The position numbers and the translations under genes are program-made. From assembly GCA_930367205.1 (NCBI GenBank), contig OV884009.1, positions 118,557,454 through 118,621,453 on the forward strand: 64,000 nucleotides of DNA, given 5' to 3'. The notes below the pieces were generated by a model. The model ran no database searches. It was not told the DNA's origin and saw only the letters and a list, made by a program, of their open reading frames with translations. The stretch comes from Acanthosoma haemorrhoidale (lineage: Eukaryota > Arthropoda > Insecta > Hemiptera > Acanthosomatidae). Shown one piece after another: positions 48,872 through 61,206 of the stretch (position 1 is the first letter of the stretch; every line of letters starts with the position of its first letter).

Positions 48872-49784
48872 TTAGTTTTAGTTAATATATGCCCCGAATG
48901 GGTGTTGTGTCGACGGACTAAGCTTGTTAGTTATTATTGCTAGTTATTATATGGCGCGAATGAGTTTTTCCCCGACGGACTAAGCTTCTTAGTTGTTAGT
49001 TTTAGTTAATATATGCCCCGAATAGGTGTTTCCCCGACGTACTAAGCTTCTTAGTTGTTATTGCTAGTTAATATATGCCCCGAATAAGTTTTTCTTCGAC
49101 GGACTAAGCTTCTTAGTTGTTATTGCTAGTTAATATATGGCCCAAATGAGCGTTTTCCTGACGGACTAAGCTTCTTATCGTTAGTTAATATATGGTCCGA
49201 ATGAGTGTTGTCCCGACGGACTAAGCTTTTTAGTTGTTAGTGTTAGTTAATATTGCCCCGAATGGGTGTTGTCCCGACGGACTAAGCTTCTTAGTTGTTA
49301 TTATTAGTTAATATATGGCGCGAATAAGTTTTTCCCTGACGGACTAAGCTTCTTAGTTGTTATTGTTAGTTAATATATGGCCCAAATGAGCGTTTTCCTG
49401 ACGTACTAAGCTTCTTAGTTGTTAGTTTTAGTTAATATATGCCCCGAATGGGTGTTTCCCCGAAAGACTAAGCTTCTTAGTTGTTATTGCTAGTTAATAT
49501 ATGCCTCGTATGGGTGTTGTCCCGACGGACTAAGCTTCTTAGTTTTTAGTGTTAGTTAATATATGCCCCGAATGGGTGTTGTCCCGACGGACTAAGCTTC
49601 TTAGTTGTTAGTGTTAGTTAATATAAGCCCCAAATGGGTGTTGTCCCGACAGACTAAGCTTCTTAGTTGTTATTGTTAGTTAATATATGGCCCAAATGAG
49701 CGTTTTCCTGACGAACTAAGCTTCTTATCGTTAGTTAATATATGGCCCGAATGAGTGTTGTCCCGACGGACTAAGCTTCTTAGT

Positions 49785-51720
49785 TGTTATTGTTAGTTAA
49801 TATATGGCCCAAATGAGCGTTTTCCTGACGGACTAAGCTTCTTATCGTTAGTTAATATATGGCCCGAATGAGTGTTGTCCCGACGGACTAAGATTCTTAG
49901 TTGTTAGTGTTAGTTAATATATGCCCCGAATGGGTGTTGTCCCGACGGACTAAGCTTCTTAGTTGTTATTATTAGTTAATATATGGCGCGAATAAGTTTT
50001 TCTTCGACGGACTAAGCTTCTTAGTTGTTATTGCTAGTTAATATATGGCCCAAATGAGCGTTTTCCTGACGGACTAAGCTTCTTATCGTTAGTTAATATA
50101 TGGCCCGAATGAGTGTTGTCCCGACGGACTAAGCTTTTTAGTTGTTAGTGTTAGTTAATATATGCCCCGAATGGGTGTTGTCCCGACGGACTAAGCTTCT
50201 TAGTTGTTATTATTAGTTAATATATGGCGCGAATAAGTTTTTCCCTGACGGACTAAGCTTCTTAGTTGTTATTGTTAGTTAATATATGGCCCAAATGAGC
50301 GTTTTCCTGACGTACTAAGCTTCTTAGTTGTTAGTTTTAGTTAATATATGCCCCGAATGGGTGTTTCCCCGAAGGACTAAGCTTCTTAGTTGTTATTGTT
50401 AGTTAATATATGGCCCGAATGAGTGTTTCCCTTACGGACTAAGCTTCTTAGTTGTTATTGTTAGTTAATATATGGCCCGAATGAGTGTTTCCCCAACGGA
50501 CTAAGCTTCTTAGTTGTTATTGTTAGTTAATATATGGCCCGAATGAGTGTTTCCCCGAAAGACTAAGCTTCTTAGTTGTTAGTGTTAGTTAATATATGCC
50601 CCGAATGGGTGTTGTGTCGACGGACTAAGCTTGTTAGTTGTTATTGCTAGTTAATATATGGCGCGAATGAGTTTTTCCCCGACGGACTAAGCTTCTTAGT
50701 TGTTAGTTTTAGTTAATATATGCCCCGAATAGGTGTTACCCCGACGTACTAAGCTTCTTAGTTGTTATTGCTAGTTAATATATGCCCCGAATGAGTGTTG
50801 TCCCGATGGACTAAGCTTCTTAGTTGTTAGTGTTAGTTAATATATGCCCCGAATGGGTGTTGTCCCGACGGACTAAGCTTGTTAGTTGTTATTGCTAGTT
50901 AATATATGGCGCGAATGAGTTTTTCCCCGACGGACTAAGCTTCTTAGTTGTTAGTTTTAGTTAATATATGCCCCGAATGGGGGTTTCCCCGAAAGACTAA
51001 GCTTCTTAGTTGTTATTGCTAGTTAATATATGCCCCGAATGGGTGTTGTCCCGACGGACTAAGCTTCTTAGTTGTTCGTGTTAGTTAATATATGCCCCGA
51101 ATGGGTGTTGTCCCGACGGACTAAGCTTCTTAGTTGTTAGTGTTAGTTAATATATGCCCCAAATGGGTGTTGTCCCGACAGACTAAGCTTCTTAGTTGTT
51201 ATTGTTAGTTAATATATGGCCCAAATGAGCGTTTTCCTGACGGACTAAGCTTCTTATCGTTAGTTAATATATGGCCCGAATGAGTGTTGTCCCGACGGAC
51301 TAAGCTTCTTAGTTGTTAGTGTTAGTTAATATATGCCCCGAATGGGTGTTGTCCCGACGGACTAAGCTTCTTAGTTGTTAGTGTTAGTTAATATATGCCC
51401 CGAATGGGTGTTGTCCCGACAGACTAAGCTTCTTAGTTGTTATTGTTAGTTAATATATGGCCCGAATGAGTTTTTTAATGCTTAGTATCTAGAGGGCGTC
51501 TTGGGAGTTAGTAAAAATGAGAAAGGAGAGGTGATGTTAGTTAAGGGGATAAACAAGAGGTGCGCTAGGTCACCAGAGCGGGAGCCAGATATATCCCCTT
51601 GCCATACTCTGGCACACTATCGCTCTTTTAGTTTTAGTTAGCATATGCCCCGAATGGGTGTTTCCCCGACAGACTAAGCTTCTTAGTTGTTATTGCTAGT
51701 TAATATATGCCCCGAATGAG
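49785..51720 (+). repeat. Displaced copy of the 31.8-33.7 kb block
   Basis: This is the only right-half segment that has the left-half cassette type (A at position 67), the GTTACCCCG marker and the TTCGTGTT monomer that accompany it at 32-33.2 kb. Its neighbours on both sides belong to the right-half variant set, so it looks inserted by recombination. Private changes include CGATGG near 50,805 and GGGGGTTTCC near 50,981. Confidence 0.75.
51477..51627 (+). repeat. 151-bp cassette 22
   Basis: State A67, G104, C149, the only A67 cassette after 33.65 kb. It sits in the block shared with 31.8-33.7 kb. Confidence 0.92.
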
Positions 51721-52859
51721 TGTTGTCCCGACGTACTAAGCTTCTTAGTTGTTAGTGTTAGTTAATATATGCCCCGAATGGGTGTTGTGTCGACGGACTA
51801 AGCTTGTTAGTTGTTATTGCTAGTTAATATATGGCGCGAATGAGTTTTTCCCCGACGGACTAAGCTTCTTAGTTGTTAGTTTTAGTTAATATATGCCCCG
51901 AATAGGTGTTTCCCCGACGTACTAAGCTTCTTAGTTGTTATTGCTAGTTAATATATGCCCCGAATGAGTGTTTCCCCGACAGACCAAGCTTCTTAGTTGT
52001 TATTGTTAGTTAATATATGGCACGAATGGGTGTTGTCCTGACGGACTAAGCTTCTTAGTTGATATTATTAGTTAATATATGGCGCAAATAAGTTTTTCCC
52101 TGACGGACTAAGCTTCTTAGTTGTTATTGTTAGTTAATATATGGCCCAAATGAGCGTTTTCCTGACGTACTTAGCTTCTTAGTTGTTAGTTTTAGTTAAT
52201 ATATGCCCCGAATGGGTGTTTCCCCGAAAGACTAAGCTTCTTAGTTGTTATTGCTAGTTAATATATGCCTCGAATGGGTGTTGTCCCGACGGACTAAGCT
52301 TCTTAGTTGTTAGTGTTAGTTAATAAATTCCCCGAATGGGTGTTGTCCCGACAGAATAAGCTTCTTAGTTGTTATTGTTAGTTAATATATGGCCCAAATG
52401 AGCGTTTTCCTGACGGACTAAGCTTCTTATCGTTAGTTAATATATGGCCCGAATGAGTGTTGTCCCGACGGACTAAGCTTCTTAGTTGTTAGTGTTAGTT
52501 AATATATGCCCTGAATGGGTGTTGTCCCGACGGACTAAGCTTCTTAGTTGTTATTATTAGTTAATATATGGCGCGAATAAGTTTTTCTTCGACGGACTAA
52601 GCTTCTTAGTTGTTATTGCTAGTTAATATATGGCCCAAATGAGCGTTTTCCTGACGGACTAAGCTTCTTATCGTTATTTAATATATGGCCCGAATGAGTG
52701 TTGTCCCGACGGACTAAGCTTTTTAGTTGTTAGTGTTAGTTAATATATGCCCCGAATGGGTGTTGTCCCGACGGACTAAGCTTCTTAGTTGTTATTATTA
52801 GTTAATATATGGCGCGAATAAGTTTTTCCCTGACGGACTAAGCTTCTTAGTTGTTATTG

Positions 52860-54375
52860 TTAGTTAATATATGGCCCAAATGAGCGTTTTCCTGACGTAC
52901 TAAGCTTCTTAGTTGTTATTGTTAGTTAATATATGGCCCGAATGAGTGTTTCCCTTACGGACTAAGCTTCTTAGTTGTTATTGTTAGTTAATATATGGCC
53001 CGAATGAGTGTTTCCCCAACGGACTAAGCTTCTTAGTTGTTATTGTTAGTTAATATATGGCCCGAATGGGTGTTTCCCCGACAGACTAAGCTTCTTTGTT
53101 GTTATTGTTAGTTAATATATGGCCCAAATGAGCGTTTTCCTGACGTACTAAGCTTCTTAGTTGTTAGTGTTAGTTAATATATGCCCCGAATGGGTGTTGT
53201 CCCGACGGACTAAGCTTGTTACTTGTTATTGCTAGTTAATATATGGCGCGAATGAGTTTTTCCCCGACGGACTAAGCTTCTTAGTTGTTAGTTTTAGTTA
53301 AAATATGCCCCGAATGGGTGTTTCCCCGAAAGACTAAGCTTCTTAGTTGTTATTGCTAGTTAATATATGCCCCGAATGGGTGTTGTCCCGACGGACTAAG
53401 CTTCTTAGTTGTTAGTGTTAGTTAATATATGCCCCGAATGGGTGTTGTCCCGACGGACTAAGCTTCTTAGTTGTTAGTGTTAGTTAATATATACCCCGAA
53501 TGGGTGTTGTCCCGACGGACTAAGCTTCTTAGTTGTTAGTGTTAGTTAATATATGCCCCGAATGGGTGTTGTCCCGACAGACTAAGCTTCTTAGTTGTTA
53601 TTGTTAGTTAATATATGGCCCGAATGAGTTTTTTAATGCTTAGTATCTAGAGGGCGTCTTGGGAGTTAGTAAAAATGAGAAAGGAGAGGTGATGTTAGTT
53701 GAGGGGATAAACAAGAGGTGCGCTAGGTCACCAGAGCGGGAGCCAGATATATCCCCTTGCCATACTCTGGCACACTATCGCTCTTTTAGTTTTAGTTAGC
53801 ATATGCCCCGAATGGGTGTTTCCCCGACAGACTAAGCTTCTTAGTTGTTATTGCTAGTTAATATATGCCCCGAATGAGTGTTGTCCCGACGTACTAAGCT
53901 TCTTAGTTGTTAGTGTTAGTTAATATATGCCCCGAATGGGTGTTGTGTCGACGGACTAAGCTTGTTAGTTATTATTGCTAGTTAATATATGGCGCGAATG
54001 AGTTTTTCCCCGACGGACTAAGCTTCTTAGTTGTTAGTTTTAGTTAATATATGCCCCGAATAGGTGTTTCCCCGACGTACTAAGCTTCTTAGTTGTTATT
54101 GCTAGTTAATATATGCCCCGAATGAGTGTTTCCCCGACAGACCAAGGTTCTTAGTTGTTATTGTTAGTTAATATATGGCACGAATGGGTGTTGTCCCGAC
54201 GGACTAAGCTTCTTAGTTGATATTATTAGTTAATATATGGCGCGAATAAGTTTTTCCCTGACGGACTAAGCTTCTTAGTTGTTATTGTTAGTTAATATAT
54301 GGCCCAAATGAGCGTTTTCCTGACGTACTTAGCTTCTTAGTTGTTAGTTTTAGTTAATATATGCCCCGAATGGGT
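52860..54375 (+). repeat. Block repeated at 61.3-62.8 kb (offset 8,453)
   Basis: Shared private variants are CTTCTTTGTTG (53,091/61,544), AAGCTTGTTACTTG (near 53,215/61,668), TTAAAATATGCC and ATATACCCCG, followed by a cassette (53,635/62,088). The same private set, without CTTCTTTG, also occurs at about 56.15-56.65 kb, so three relatives sit within 10 kb. Confidence 0.78.
53635..53785 (+). repeat. 151-bp cassette 23
   Basis: State G67, G104, C149. Preceded by the private ATATACCCCG, TTAAAATATG and GTTACTTG monomers also found before cassettes 24 and 27. Confidence 0.92.
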
Positions 54376-56646
54376 GTTTCCCCGACAGACTAAGCTTCTT
54401 AGTTGTTATTGCTAGTTAATATATGCCTCGAATGGGTGTTGTCCCGACGGACTAAGCTTCTTAGTTGTTAGTGTTAGTTAATAAATTCCCCGAATGGGTT
54501 TTGTCCCGACGGACTAAGCTTCTTAGTTGTTAGTGTTAGTTAATATAAGCCCCAAATGGGTGTTGTCCCGACAGAATAAGCTTCTTAGTTGTTATTGTTA
54601 GTTAATATATGGCCCAAATGAGCGTTTTCCTGACGGACTAAGCTTCTTATCGTTAGTTAATATATGGCCCGAATGAGTGTTGTCCCGACGGACTAAGCTT
54701 CTTAGTTGTTAGTGTTAGTTAATATATGCCCCGAATGGGTGTTGTCCCGACGGACTAAGCTTCTTAGTTGTTATTATTAGTTAATATATGGCGCGAATAA
54801 GTTTTTCTTCGACGGACTAAGCTTCTTAGTTGTTATTGCTAGTTAATATATGGCCTAAATGAGCGTTATCCTGACGGACTAAGCTTCTTATCGTTATTTA
54901 ATATATGGCCCGAATGAGTGTTGTCCCGACGGACTAAGCTTTTTAGTTGTTAGTGTTAGTTAATATATGCCCCGAATGGGTGTTGTCCCGACGGACTAAG
55001 CTTCTTAGTTGTTATTATTAGTTAATATATGGCGCGAATAAGTTTTTCCCTGACGGACTAAGCTTCTTAGTTGTTATTGTTAGTTAATATATGGCCCAAA
55101 TGAGCGTTTTCCTGACGTACTAAGCTTCTTAGTTGTTAGTTTTAGTTAATATATGCCCCGAATGGGTGTTTCCCCGACAGACTAAGCTTCTTAGTTGTTA
55201 TTGTTAGTTAATATATGGCCCGAATGAGTGTTTCCCTTACGGACTAAGCTTCTTAGTTGTTATTGTTAGTTAATATATGGCCCGAATGAGTGTTTCCCCA
55301 ACGGACTAAGCTTCTTATCGTTAGTTAATATATGGCCCGAATGAGTGTTGTCCCGACGGACTAAGCTTCTTAGTTGTTAGTGTTAGTTAATATATGCCCC
55401 GAATGGGTGTTGTCCCGACGGACTAAGCTTCTTAGTTGTTATTATTAGTTAATATATGGCGCGAATAAGTTTTTCTTCGACGGACTAAGCTTCTTAGTTG
55501 TTAGTGTTAGTTAATATATGCCCCGAATGGGTGTTTCCCCGAAAGACTAAGCTTCTTAGTTGTTATTGCTAGTTAATATATGCCTCGAATGGGTGTTGTC
55601 CCGACGGACTAAGCTTCTTAGTTGTTAGTGTTAGTTAATAAATTCCCCGAATGGGTGTTGTCCCGACGGACTAAGCTTCTTAGTTGTTATTATTAGTTAA
55701 TATATGGCGCGAATAAGTTTTTCTTCGACGGACTAAGCTTCTTAGTTGTTATTGCTAGTTAATATATGGCCCAAATGAGCGTTTTCCTGACGGACTAAGC
55801 TTCTTATCGTTAGTTAATATATGGCCCGAATGAGTGTTGTCCCGACGGACTAAGCTTTTTAGTTGTTAGTGTTAGTTAATATATGCCCCGAATGGGTGTT
55901 GTCCCGACGGACTAAGCTTCTTAGTTGTTAGTGTTAGTTAATATATGCCCCGAATGGGTGTTGTCCCGACGGACTAAGCTTCTTAGTTGTTATTATTAGT
56001 TAATATATGGCGCGAATAAGTTTTTCTTCGACGGACTAAGCTTCTTAGTTGTTAGTGTTAGTTAATATATGCCCCGAATGGGTGTTTCCCCGAAAGACTA
56101 AGCTTCTTAGTTGTTATTGCTAGTTAATATATGGCCCAAATGAGCGTTTTCCTGACGTACTAAGCTTCTTAGTTGTTAGTGTTAGTTAATATATGCCCCG
56201 AATGGGTGTTGTCCCGACGGACTAAGCTTGTTACTTGTTATTGCTAGTTAATATATGGCGCGAATGAGTTTTTCCCCGACGGACTAAGCTTCTTAGTTGT
56301 TAGTTTTAGTTAAAATATGCCCCGAATGGGTGTTTCCCCGAAAGACTAAGCTTCTTAGTTGTTATTGCTAGTTAATATATGCCCCGAATGGGTGTTGTCC
56401 CGACGGACTAAGCTTCTTAGTTGTTAGTGTTAGTTAATATATGCCCCGAATGGGTGTTGTCCCGACGGACTAAGCTTCTTAGTTGTTAGTGTTAGTTAAT
56501 ATATACCCCGAATGGGTGTTGTCCCGACGGACTAAGCTTCTTAGTTGTTAGTGTTAGTTAATATATGCCCCGAATGGGTGTTGTCCCGACAGACTAAGCT
56601 TCTTAGTTGTTATTGTTAGTTAATATATGGCCCGAATGAGTTTTTT

Positions 56647-56797
56647 AATGCTTAGTATCTAGAGGGCGTCTTGGGAGTTAGTAAAAATGAGAAAGGAGAG
56701 GTGATGTTAGTTGAGGGGATAAACAAGAGGTGCGCTAGGTCACCAGAGCGGGAGCCAGATATATCCCCTTGCCATACTCTGGCACACTATCGCTCTT
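56647..56797 (+). repeat. 151-bp cassette 24
   Basis: State G67, G104, C149. It lies 3,012 bp after cassette 23 with the same private upstream variants. The downstream monomer reads GGCCCGAATGAG instead of GCCCCGAATGAG. Confidence 0.92.
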
Positions 56798-57640
56798 TTA
56801 GTTTTAGTTAGCATATGCCCCGAATGGGTGTTTCCCCGACAGACTAAGCTTCTTAGTTGTTATTGCTAGTTAATATATGGCCCGAATGAGTGTTGTCCCG
56901 ACGGACTAAGCTTCTTAGTTGTTAGTGTTAGTTAATATATGCCCCGAATGGGTGTTGTGTCGACGGACTAAGCTTGTTAGTTATTATTGCTAGTTAATAT
57001 ATGGCGCGAATGAGTTTTTCCCCGACGGACTAAGCTTCTTAGTTGTTAGTTTTAGTTAATATATGCCCCGAATAGGTGTTTCCCCGACGTACTAAGCTTC
57101 TTAGTTGTTATTGCTAGTTAATATATGCCCCGAATGAGTGTTTCCCCGACAGACCAAGGTTCTTAGTTGTTATTGTTAGTTAATATATGGCACGAATGGG
57201 TGTTGTCCCGACGGACTAAGCTTCTTAGTTGATATTATTAGTTAATATATGGCGCGAATAAGTTTTTCCCTGACGGACTAAGCTTCTTAGTTGTTATTGT
57301 TAGTTAATATATGGCCCAAATGAGCGTTTTCCTGACGTACTTAGCTTCTTAGTTGTTAGTTTTAGTTAATATATGCCCCGAATGGGTGTTTCCCCGAAAG
57401 ACTAAGCTTCTTAGTTGTTATTATTAGTTAATATATGGCGCGAATAAGTTTTTCCCTGACGGACGAAGCTTCTTAGTTGTTAGTGTTAGTTAATATATGC
57501 CCCGAATGGGTGTTGTCCCGACGGACTAAGCTTCTTAGTTGTTAGTGTTAGTTAATATATGCCCCGAATGGGTGTTGTCCCGACAGACTAAGCTTCTTAG
57601 TTGTTATTGTTAGTTAATATATGGCCCGAATGAGTTTTTT

Positions 57641-57791
57641 AATGCTTAGTATCTAGAGGGCGTCTTGGGAGTTAGTAAAAATGAGAAAGGAGAGGTGATG
57701 TTAGTTGAGGGGATAAACAAGAGGTGCGCTAGGTCACCAGAGCGGGAGCCAGATATATCCCCTTGCCATACTCTGGCACACTATCGCTCTT
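57641..57791 (+). repeat. 151-bp cassette 25
   Basis: State G67, G104, C149. 994 bp (250 + 12 x 62) after cassette 24. Preceded by GACGGACGAAGC. Confidence 0.92.
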
Positions 57792-58125
57792 TTAGTTTTA
57801 GTTAGCATATGCCCCGAATGGGTGTTTCCCCGACAGACTAAGCTTCTTAGTTGTTATTGCTAGTTAATATATGCCCCGAATGAGTGTTGTCCCGACGTAC
57901 TAAGCTTCTTAGTTGTTAGTGTTAGTTAATATATGCCCCGAATGGGTGTTGTGTCGACGGACTAAGCTTGTTAGTTGTTATTGCTAGTTAATATATGGCG
58001 CGAATGAGTTTTTCCCCGACGGACTAAGCTTCTTAGTTGTTAGTTTTAGTTAATATATGCCCCGAATAGGTGTTTCCCCGACGTACTAAGCTTCTTAGTT
58101 GTTATTGCTAGTTAATATATGCCCC

Positions 58126-58621
58126 GAATGAGTTTTTCCCCGACGGACTAAGCTTCTTAGTTGTTAGTTTTAGTTAATATATGCCCCGAATAGGTGTTTC
58201 CCCGACGTACTAAGCTTCTTAGTTGTTATCGCTAGTTAATATATGCCCCGAATGAGTGTTTCATCGACAGACCAAGCTTCTTAGTTGTTATTGTTAGTTA
58301 ATATATGGCACGAATGGGTGTTTTCCCGACGGACTAAGCTTGTTAGTTGTTATTGCTAGTTAATATATGGCGCGAATGAGTTTTTCCCCGACGGACTAAG
58401 CTTCTTAGTTGTTAGTTTTAGTTAATATATGCCCCGAATAGGTGTTTCCCCGACGTACTAAGCTTCTTAGTTGTTATCGCTAGTTAATATATGCCCCGAA
58501 TGAGTGTTTCATCGACAGACCAAGCTTCTTAGTTGTTATTGTTAGTTAATATATGGCACGAATGGGTGTTGTCCCGACGGACTAAGCTTCTTAGTTGATA
58601 TTATTAGTTAATATATGGCGC
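58126..58621 (+). repeat. Local 248-bp tandem duplication (four monomers twice)
   Basis: The rare TTTCATCGACAG occurs at 58,261 and again at 58,509, exactly 4 x 62 bp apart. The shared part runs roughly 58,130-58,325 and 58,378-58,573 and includes GAATAGGTG, TTATCGCTAG and GGCACG monomers in the same order. The first copy has a private GTGTTTTCCCG where the second has GTGTTGTCCCG. This is the smallest recent duplication I could delimit. Confidence 0.82.
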
Positions 58622-60009
58622 GAATAAGTTTTCCCCTGACGGACTAAGCTTCTTAGTTGTTATTGTTAGTTAATATATGGCCCAAATGAGCGTTTTCCTG
58701 ACGTACTTAGCTTCTTAGTTGTTAGTTTTAGTTAATATATGCCCCGAATGGGTGTTTCCCCGAAAGACTAAGCTTCTTAGTTGTTATTGCTAGTTAATAT
58801 ATGCCTCGAATGGGTGTTGTCCCGACGGACTAAGCTTCTTAGTTGTTAGTGTTAGTTAATAAATTCCCCGAATGGGTTTTGTCCCGACGGACTAAGCTTC
58901 TTAGTTGTTAGTGTTAGTTAATATAAGCCCCAAATGGGTGTTGTCCCGACAGAATAAGCTTCTTAGTTGTTATTGTTAGTTAATATATGGCCCAAATGAG
59001 CGTTATCCTGACGGACTAAGCTTCTTATCGTTATTTAATATATGGCCCGAATGAGTGTTGTCCCGACGGACTAAGCTTTTTAGTTGTTAGTGTTAGTTAA
59101 TATATGCCCCGAATGGGTGTTGTCCCGACGGACTAAGCTTCTTAGTTGTTATTATTAGTTAATATATGGCGCGAATAAGTTTTTCCCTGACGGACTAAGC
59201 TTCTTAGTTGTTATTGTTAGTTAATATATGGCCCAAATGAGCGTTTTCCTGACGTACTAAGCTTCTTAGTTGTTAGTTTTAGTTAATATATGCCCCGAAT
59301 GGGTGTTTCCCCGAAAGACTAAGCTTCTTAGTTGTTATTGTTAGTTAATATATGGCCCGAATGAGTGTTTCCCTTACGGACTAAGCTTCTTAGTTGTTAT
59401 TGTTAGTTAATATATGGCCCGAATGAGTGTTTCCCCAACGGACTAAGCTTCTTATCGTTAGTTAATATATGGCCCGAATGAGTGTTGTCCCGACGGACTA
59501 AGCTTCTTAGTTGTTAGTGTTAGTTAATATATGCCCCGAATGGGTGTTGTCCCGACGGACTAAGCTTCTTAGTTGTTATTATTAGTTAATATATGGCGCG
59601 AATAAGTTTTTCTTCGACGGACTAAGCTTCTTAGTTGTTAGTGTTAGTTAATATATGCCCCGAATGGGTGTTTCCCCGAAAGACTAAGCTTCTTAGTTGT
59701 TATTGCTAGTTAATATATGCCTCGAATGGGTGTTGTCCCGACGGACTAAGCTTCTTAGTTGTTAGTGTTAGTTAATAAATTCCCCGAATGGGTGTTGTCC
59801 CGACGGACTAAGCTTCTTAGTTGTTATTATTAGTTAATATATGGCGCGAATAAGTTTTTCTTCGACGGACTAAGCTTCTTAGTTGTTATTGCTAGTTAAT
59901 ATATGGCCCAAATGAGCGTTTTCCTGACGGACTAAGCTTCTTATCGTTAGTTAATATATGGCCCGAATGAGTGTTGTCCCGACGGACTAAGCTTCTTAGT
60001 TGTTAGTGT

Positions 60010-61206
60010 TAGTTAATATATGCCCCGAATGGGTGTTGTCCCGACGGACTAAGCTTCTTAGTTGTTATTATTAGTTAATATATGGCGCGAATAAGTTTTT
60101 CCCTGACGGACGAAGCTTCTTAGTTGTTAGTGTTAGTTAATATATGCCCCGAATGGGTGTTGTCCCGACGGACTAAGCTTCTTAGTTGTTAGTGTTAGTT
60201 AATATATGCCCCGAATGGGTGTTGTCCCGACAGACTAAGCTTCTTAGTTGTTATTGTTAGTTAATATATGGCCCGAATGAGTTTTTTAATGCTTAGTATC
60301 TAGAGGGCGTCTTGGGAGTTAGTAAAAATGAGAAAGGAGAGGTGATGTTAGTTGAGGGGATAAACAAGAGGTGCGCTAGGTCACCAGAGCGGGAGCCAGA
60401 TATATCCCCTTGCCATACTCTGGCACACTATCGCTCTTTTAGTTTTAGTTAGCATATGCCCCGAATGGGTGTTTCCCCGACAGACTAAGCTTCTTAGTTG
60501 TTATTGCTAGTTAATATATGCCCCGAATGAGTGTTGTCCCGACGTACTAAGCTTCTTAGTTGTTAGTGTTAGTTAATATATGCCCCGAATGGGTGTTGTG
60601 TCGACGGACTAAGCTTGTTAGTTGTTATTGCTAGTTAATATATGGCGCGAATGAGTTTTTCCCCGACGGACTAAGCTTCTTAGTTGTTAGTTTTAGTTAA
60701 TATATGCCCCGAATAGGTGTTTCCCCGACGTACTAAGCTTCTTAGTTGTTATTGCTAGTTAATATATGCCCCGAATGAGTGTTTCCCCGACAGACCAAGC
60801 TTCTTAGTTGTTATTGTTAGTTAATATATGGCACGAATGGGTGTTGTCCCGACGGACTAAGCTTCTTAGTTGATATTATTAGTTAATATATGGCGCGAAT
60901 AAGTTTTTCCCTGACGGACTAAGCTTCTTAGTTGTTATTGTTAGTTAATATATGCCCCGAATGGGTGTTGTGTCGACGGACTAAGCTTGTTAGTTGTTAT
61001 TGCTAGTTAATATATGGCGCGAATGAGTTTTTCCCCGACGGACTAAGCTTCTTAGTTGTTAGTTTTAGTTAATATATGCCCCGAATAGGTGTTTCCCCGA
61101 CGTACTAAGCTTCTTAGTTGTTATCGCTAGTTAATATATGCCCCGAATGAGTGTTTCATCGACAGACCAAGCTTCTTAGTTGTTATTGTTAGTTAATATA
61201 TGGCAC
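60010..61206 (+). repeat. Block repeated at 62.8-64.0 kb (offset 2,794)
   Basis: Anchors at constant offset are the cassette (60,288/63,082), GACGGACGAAGC upstream of it, and the unusual junction where TTATTGTTAG is followed by TATGCCCCGAATGGG and GTGTCGACGG (60,971/63,765). The partner reaches the right edge of the window, so the true length of this repeat is unknown. Confidence 0.78.
60288..60438 (+). repeat. 151-bp cassette 26
   Basis: State G67, G104, C149. Preceded by GACGGACGAAGC; partner of cassette 28 at offset 2,794. Confidence 0.92.

Larger units (their letters stand above)
56150..58130 (+). repeat. Block repeated at 61.6-63.6 kb (offset 5,441)
   Basis: This block contains two cassettes 994 bp apart (56,647 and 57,641) that match 62,088 and 63,082. 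It also shares AAGCTTGTTACTTG, TTAAAATATG and ATATACCCCG with its partner. Small differences occur, for example GGCCCGAATGAG near 56,880 against GCCCCGAATGAG in the partner, and CCCGAAAGAC near 57,400 against CCCGACGGAC. Confidence 0.75.
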
